From: Silvanigrellales bacterium
Lineage (GTDB): Bacteria > Bdellovibrionota_B > Oligoflexia > Silvanigrellales > Silvanigrellaceae
NCBI GenBank assembly: GCA_028285285.1
Contig: JANQPW010000229.1
Coordinates: 1 to 9,825, forward strand
Length of the DNA: 9,825 nucleotides
Direction: 5' to 3'
Shown here: positions 7,017 to 9,825 of the stretch, piece after piece
Numbering within the stretch: the stretch's first letter is position 1
Layout of the letters: each line of letters opens with the position of its first letter
The notes under the pieces: model-generated
Seen by the model: only the letters and a program-made list of their open reading frames with translations
The model's database searches: none
What the model was told of the DNA's origin: nothing
Position numbers and translations under genes: made by a program

Positions 7017-8096
7017 GTGCCTCACTCACAACGGATCATCTTGCCCCAACAGGCCTTCAACTGCGTGCCCACCAGCCGCACGCCATGGGGGGGTTCCCTC
7101 ATCCCGCAGGTCAAAGGCCAGCTCAAGGGCTCTGAGAGCCTGCCTCCTCGTGTGGGCGAGTCGTGGGAAGTGTCCACAGGCAACCCCTTCCCCTCGCGGT
7201 TGCGGGATGCTTGGGAAAACCACGAGGCAGGAACTCCGCTAGAGGTCGTGATGGAAAGCAACCCGCATATTCTGGGCTCTGGAGTTCACTCTCAGTGGGG
7301 CTCACACTGCCCCCTGCTGCTCAAGTGGATCCACGCCCAAGACGTTCTCTCCCTCCAGGTTCATCCCGCACGGGGCGACGAGCGCCTCCCGAGCCATCAA
7401 GATGGAAAGCCGGAATCGTGGTTGGTGATGGCCACAGAAGAACATGCAGAGATCTTTTTGGGCTTTCGCGAGGGCCCCTCAAAGGAGGAGATCGTTGAGT
7501 GCTTCCGATCGGGTCGTGAGTCAGAGGTTCTCTACCGGTTTCGGCCTGAACCCAAGGAGCACATCTGTGTTCCGGCTGGATGTGTGCATGCCATAGGGCC
7601 TGGGGTGTTGCTGGCTGAAGCACAGTATTGCTCAGCCCAAAAAGAGGGAGTGACCCTGAGGGTTTCCGACTGGGGGCGCACCTACAACTCGAGCGGGGAA
7701 ATCGACCCACAGGGTCAACCTCGAGAAACCCACTTTGACAGAGCGGTGGAAACCATCGATTGGAACCTGCCGCGCGGCGAGGAACTGCGCAAGAAACTCT
7801 GCCGAAAACTTGAGAACTCGGAGCGCTACTTCCCCCCCGCTGCAACCCCCTTTCCCGTGCGCCTGTTTTGCGAGCCCGGAGACTACCTCCACACCGACTT
7901 GGTGAAAGACACCTTCTCGGCGATCACGGTTTGGGCCGGAACAGCGACCCTTTCCACGGGAATGGAAGAAATCACAATTCAGGCCGGCGAGTCCGCGTTT
8001 CTGGCCCCCCACCGAGACCCTCTCAACCTGCGCCTCAGCCCCACCGACAACGGCTCACCTGAAGTGGGCGCAGCTCTGTTTTCCATTCAGCCGTAG
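7017..8096 (+). CDS. manA: Mannose-6-phosphate isomerase, class I (359 aa)
   Basis: Interconverts fructose-6-phosphate and mannose-6-phosphate in the cytoplasm, the entry step to GDP-mannose. The sequence has the N-terminal TPWGG motif (residues 22-26), GESWEVS (47-53), the core PLLLKWIHAQDVLSLQVHP (99-117), KPESW (131-135), PAGCVHAIGPG (186-196) and SDWGRT (217-222). The four zinc ligands of the cupin site are in place: Gln114, His116, Glu133 and His191. The length agrees with short type I enzymes. The GTG at 7017 is preceded by GGAG at 7005-7008 with an eight-base spacer, and no better in-frame start is seen. A TTGACA-type promoter lies upstream. The gene converges on manC, so the two GDP-mannose genes are not co-transcribed. 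Composition is G+C rich, like the glycine-rich gene and unlike the block to its left. Confidence 0.93.
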   Translation: MPHSQRIILPQQAFNCVPTSRTPWGGSLIPQVKGQLKGSESLPPRVGESWEVSTGNPFPSRLRDAWENHEAGTPLEVVMESNPHILGSGVHSQWGSHCPLLLKWIHAQDVLSLQVHPARGDERLPSHQDGKPESWLVMATEEHAEIFLGFREGPSKEEIVECFRSGRESEVLYRFRPEPKEHICVPAGCVHAIGPGVLLAEAQYCSAQKEGVTLRVSDWGRTYNSSGEIDPQGQPRETHFDRAVETIDWNLPRGEELRKKLCRKLENSERYFPPAATPFPVRLFCEPGDYLHTDLVKDTFSAITVWAGTATLSTGMEEITIQAGESAFLAPHRDPLNLRLSPTDNGSPEVGAALFSIQP

Positions 8097-8106
8097 CCAG
8101 AAAGAA

Positions 8107-8253
8107 GAGGCGTCGGCGTGCGCGGTGTGCAAAAATGAGCACATAAGGCCGCCGAGAACGAAGAGATTGGGGCGTTCTCAAATGCAAGGTCGAGGCGTCG
8201 GCGGGCGCGGCGTGCAAAAAGAGCACATAAGGCCGCCGAGAACGAAGAGATTG
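8107..8253. repeat. Two direct repeats of 62-63 bases in the manA/manC spacer
   Basis: Copy 1 is 8107-8169 and copy 2 is 8192-8253, 85 bases apart. Both run from GAGGCGTCGGCG through GTGCAAAAA and GAGCACATAAGGCCGCCGAG to AACGAAGAGATTG. They differ at only a few positions (T/G and T/C changes in the first part and one extra T in copy 1), so the copies are recent or kept alike. Each copy can fold on itself: GTGC pairs with GCAC across an A-rich loop, and CGGC with GCCG just outside, separated by a bulge. The element sits exactly between the stops of two convergent genes, as dispersed intergenic palindromic repeats often do. It may be one family member of many in the genome. Confidence 0.85.
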
Positions 8254-8268
8254 CATTTGAGAAAACGC
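8172..8268. terminator. Inverted repeat around direct-repeat copy 2; possible bidirectional terminator
   Basis: GCGTTCTCAAATGCA (8172-8186) is complementary to TGCATTTGAGAAAACGC (8252-8268) apart from two extra A residues in the right arm. The 65 bases between hold almost exactly direct-repeat copy 2, itself able to form a G+C-rich stem. The right arm touches the last base of the manC stop codon. A shorter stem (GAGAACG at 8154-8160 with CGTTCTC at 8173-8179) competes with it. Lying between convergent genes, the structure may end transcription from both sides, but no run of T follows a stem, so a mobile-element or repeat-family role is as likely. Confidence 0.4.
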
Positions 8269-9392
8269 TAAAGGAGCTTGTCTCGGCCCTGGGACCTGAG
8301 CTCCGCAATGATTTTTTTCACATCCTGCGCCCGATCCAAAGGCAACACCAAAACAGCATCGCCTGTGGCCACCACTGCGAGGTTGTCAACCCCCACAGTG
8401 GTCACCGTTGGCCCCGTTGAGTGCACCACACAGTTGGTCGTGTCGCGGGCAATAACATCGCCAGTGAGCGCGTTCCCTTTGTCGTCTTGCTCAAAGCACT
8501 CCCGCACGGCCTGCCAGCTGCCCACGTCGTTCCAGTCAAAGTGAGCCGGCACACAGGCCACATGACTCGTTTGTTCCATAAAGGCCACATCAATGGGTGT
8601 GGACTCCAGACCAGCGTAGACCTCTTTAGAGTTCGTTTCGTTGAGAGCATCAAAGGCTGCCGCCATTTCAGGCTGAATGTGGGAAAAGGCGTTCCAAAAA
8701 GCCGAGGTCTTCCACACAAAAATACCGGCATTCCATTTGTATTTTCCCGTTCGAATAAACTGCTCAGCAGCTTGGCGGTTGGGTTTCTCTCGAAAGCTCC
8801 GCACAGCGTAGGCCAAGGAGTCTCGCGGGAACTCTTCGAGCTTGCTCACAGGGAGAATATCTCCCTTTTCGTCGAGAGGCAGGCCGCACTCAATGTAACC
8901 AAAGCCTGTGGAAGGAAACGTGGGCTCCACACCAATGGTCACAAAAAAGTTTTTTTCTGCCAAGGCCAAAGCATCGGCAACAGACTGCTCAAAGGAACGG
9001 GTGTTCTGTATGGAATGATCAGAAGACACAATCACCATGAAGGAATCAGGATCGGTCTTCATGAGTCGCGACGCTGCATAGGCAACGGCAGGAGCGGTGT
9101 TTTTGGCAACGGGCTCCGCCAAAATGCGGCCCACCTGGTCTCCACACTGCTCTTCCACCAGCCGCTGTTGATTCTCCGTGGTCACCACCCACCGCCTTTC
9201 CGGCGGGGCAACCTTGCTCACGCGTGCGATCGACTCCTGGAGCAAACTTCTTCCCGAGTCATCGAGCGACAGAAACTGCTTCGGGCGATCTTTGCGCGAC
9301 AAAGGCCAAAGGCGGGTGCCGCTGCCTCCGCACATCACAATAGGGTAAATGGTCACTCTCCGAAAAATCTCGGGAATGGCAAGGCTGGCCAT
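8268..9392 (-). CDS. manC: Mannose-1-phosphate guanylyltransferase (374 aa)
   Basis: Makes GDP-mannose from mannose-1-phosphate and GTP in the cytoplasm, for polysaccharide or glycan assembly. The nucleotidyltransferase signature CGGSGTRLWPLSR is at residues 21-33, with KQF at 38-40. EPVAKNTAPA follows at 93-102, SSDH with the metal-binding Asp125 at 123-126, GFGYIE at 163-168, FREKP at 200-204, WNAGIFVW at 220-227, PIDVAFME at 266-273 and DWNDVGSW at 286-293. All are typical of the short, single-domain enzymes, and the C-terminal isomerase domain of the long bifunctional form is absent, in line with a separate manA next door. The ATG at 9392 has AGGAG at 9400-9404 with a seven-base spacer, an excellent start. 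It converges on manA and diverges from a lipoprotein gene. ManB, the enzyme between ManA and ManC, is not in the window. Confidence 0.95.
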   Translation of the reverse strand: MASLAIPEIFRRVTIYPIVMCGGSGTRLWPLSRKDRPKQFLSLDDSGRSLLQESIARVSKVAPPERRWVVTTENQQRLVEEQCGDQVGRILAEPVAKNTAPAVAYAASRLMKTDPDSFMVIVSSDHSIQNTRSFEQSVADALALAEKNFFVTIGVEPTFPSTGFGYIECGLPLDEKGDILPVSKLEEFPRDSLAYAVRSFREKPNRQAAEQFIRTGKYKWNAGIFVWKTSAFWNAFSHIQPEMAAAFDALNETNSKEVYAGLESTPIDVAFMEQTSHVACVPAHFDWNDVGSWQAVRECFEQDDKGNALTGDVIARDTTNCVVHSTGPTVTTVGVDNLAVVATGDAVLVLPLDRAQDVKKIIAELRSQGRDKLL

Positions 9393-9443
9393 ACGCGTTC
9401 TCCTCGCATCTCATCAACTCGCAACAGCGATTTACTCGCCATT

Positions 9444-9471
9444 AGACTAGCGGCTCTCACCAATAACTCAA
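9444..9471 (-). promoter_or_regulatory. Weak candidate promoter for manC
   Basis: Reading the minus strand, TTGAGT (9466-9471) is followed after 16 bases by TAGTCT (9444-9449). The -35 element matches four or five positions, the -10 only the outer ones. It lies about 50 bases before the manC start in the 208-base divergent spacer. No matching pair was found for the gene on the plus strand. Confidence 0.25.
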
Positions 9472-9600
9472 GAAAACAAGGGGCCGGAGTAAAACCGGCA
9501 GATGGCACACGCCTTGCAGCTCGGCCTCTGGCACAAGCCCTTTCTCCACCATGGAGCCAGCAAAAGGGCCAATCGAGGTTTGAATGGGAGTGGCAGGCTC

Positions 9601-9825
9601 ATGGAGCAACGATCTGTCATCACAAGATTTTTGAAGAAAAACTCCTGGCTTTGCTCGGCCGTGGCGGCCAGCCTCGCCACCGTGCTCTTCGCCTCGTGCG
9701 ACATCATCGGCCGTTCAAAACTTCGTCGCTACCCTGAAAAAACACCCGACAAGTCCCAACCCGGACAAACACCGCTTGTCTCAGAGCTGGGATTTGAGCA
9801 TGTGCCCGTTGCCAGTGTTCAAAAT
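9601..9825 (+). CDS. Probable lipoprotein, 3'-partial (75 codons seen)
   Basis: From the ATG at 9601 the frame is open to the end of the window. The N-terminus is a lipoprotein-type signal: basic MEQRSVITRFLKK, a hydrophobic run (about residues 16-31) and FASC with Cys33. Phe at the -3 position is less usual than Leu or Val. The residue after the Cys is Asp, which in enterobacteria signals retention in the inner membrane; whether that rule holds here is unknown. The following part is basic and Pro/Lys rich (YPEKTPDKSQPGQTP), a likely flexible linker, and then begins a folded region. GGGAG at 9586-9590 is a somewhat distant ribosome binding site. The function cannot be told from this part. It is divergent from manC across 208 bases. 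Confidence 0.7.
   Translation, partial: MEQRSVITRFLKKNSWLCSAVAASLATVLFASCDIIGRSKLRRYPEKTPDKSQPGQTPLVSELGFEHVPVASVQN

Noticed and set aside
8107..8253. CRISPR array
   Set aside because: Only two copies, 62-63 bases long with a 22-base spacer and internal differences; no cas genes.
8035..8256. Minus-strand frames spelling SLRSRRPYVL twice
   Set aside because: The repeated peptide is only the translation of the two direct DNA repeats in the spacer; there is no ribosome binding site and the frame overlaps the manA end.
9483..9499. Short inverted repeat GCCGG/CCGGC with a seven-base loop
   Set aside because: A five-pair stem without a T run occurs by chance; no gene ends here, so a terminator makes no sense.
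8421..9737. Very long plus-strand open frame (438 codons) opposite manC
   Set aside because: It lies antisense to manC, which has all catalytic motifs and a strong ribosome binding site. The translation is rich in His, Arg and Gly without family features, and it also overlaps the start of the lipoprotein gene in another frame.

Overview
The window looks like chromosomal DNA of a Gram-negative bacterium. Signs of this are lipoprotein signal peptides, a glycine-rich surface repeat protein, a CXXCH haem-binding protein and an AHSA1 relative. The mix resembles Bdellovibrionota or other former delta-proteobacterial lineages, but that placement is an impression, not a proof. Genes start with ATG, GTG or TTG behind GGAG-type ribosome binding sites. 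No tRNA, rRNA, CRISPR array or intact insertion sequence was seen.

Layout. (1) Bases 1-2115, plus strand: the 3' part of a gene for a very Gly/Ala/Ser/Thr-rich protein made of roughly 303-318 residue repeats; it stops in the middle of a repeat. (2) Bases 2116 to about 6900, visibly poorer in G+C than both flanks, with every recognisable gene on the minus strand. In transcription order these are: remains of a RecF/DUF3696-type AAA ATPase (internal deletion, 3' end lost); a trypsin-like serine protease whose 5' end is lost and whose remaining part begins inside the ATPase tail; an intact single-CXXCH haem protein of 477 aa; a frameshifted AHSA1/SRPBCC gene; and an intact 244-aa lipoprotein of unknown function. 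(3) Bases 6917-9825, G+C richer and well kept: manA (plus) and manC (minus) face each other across a 171-base spacer holding two 62-63 base direct repeats and an inverted repeat, followed by the 5' end of a divergent lipoprotein gene that runs off the window.

How the genes relate. ManA (fructose-6-P to mannose-6-P) and ManC (mannose-1-P to GDP-mannose) are two of the three steps to GDP-mannose for surface polysaccharide; the phosphomannomutase ManB is not in the window. The middle block reads as an accessory segment undergoing decay: three of its five recognisable genes are broken, and its left edge coincides with the point where the repeat protein is cut off. I see no complete new multi-gene system. 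The points most worth checking are the ATPase/protease junction, the frameshifted AHSA1 gene, the truncated repeat protein and the repeat element between manA and manC.
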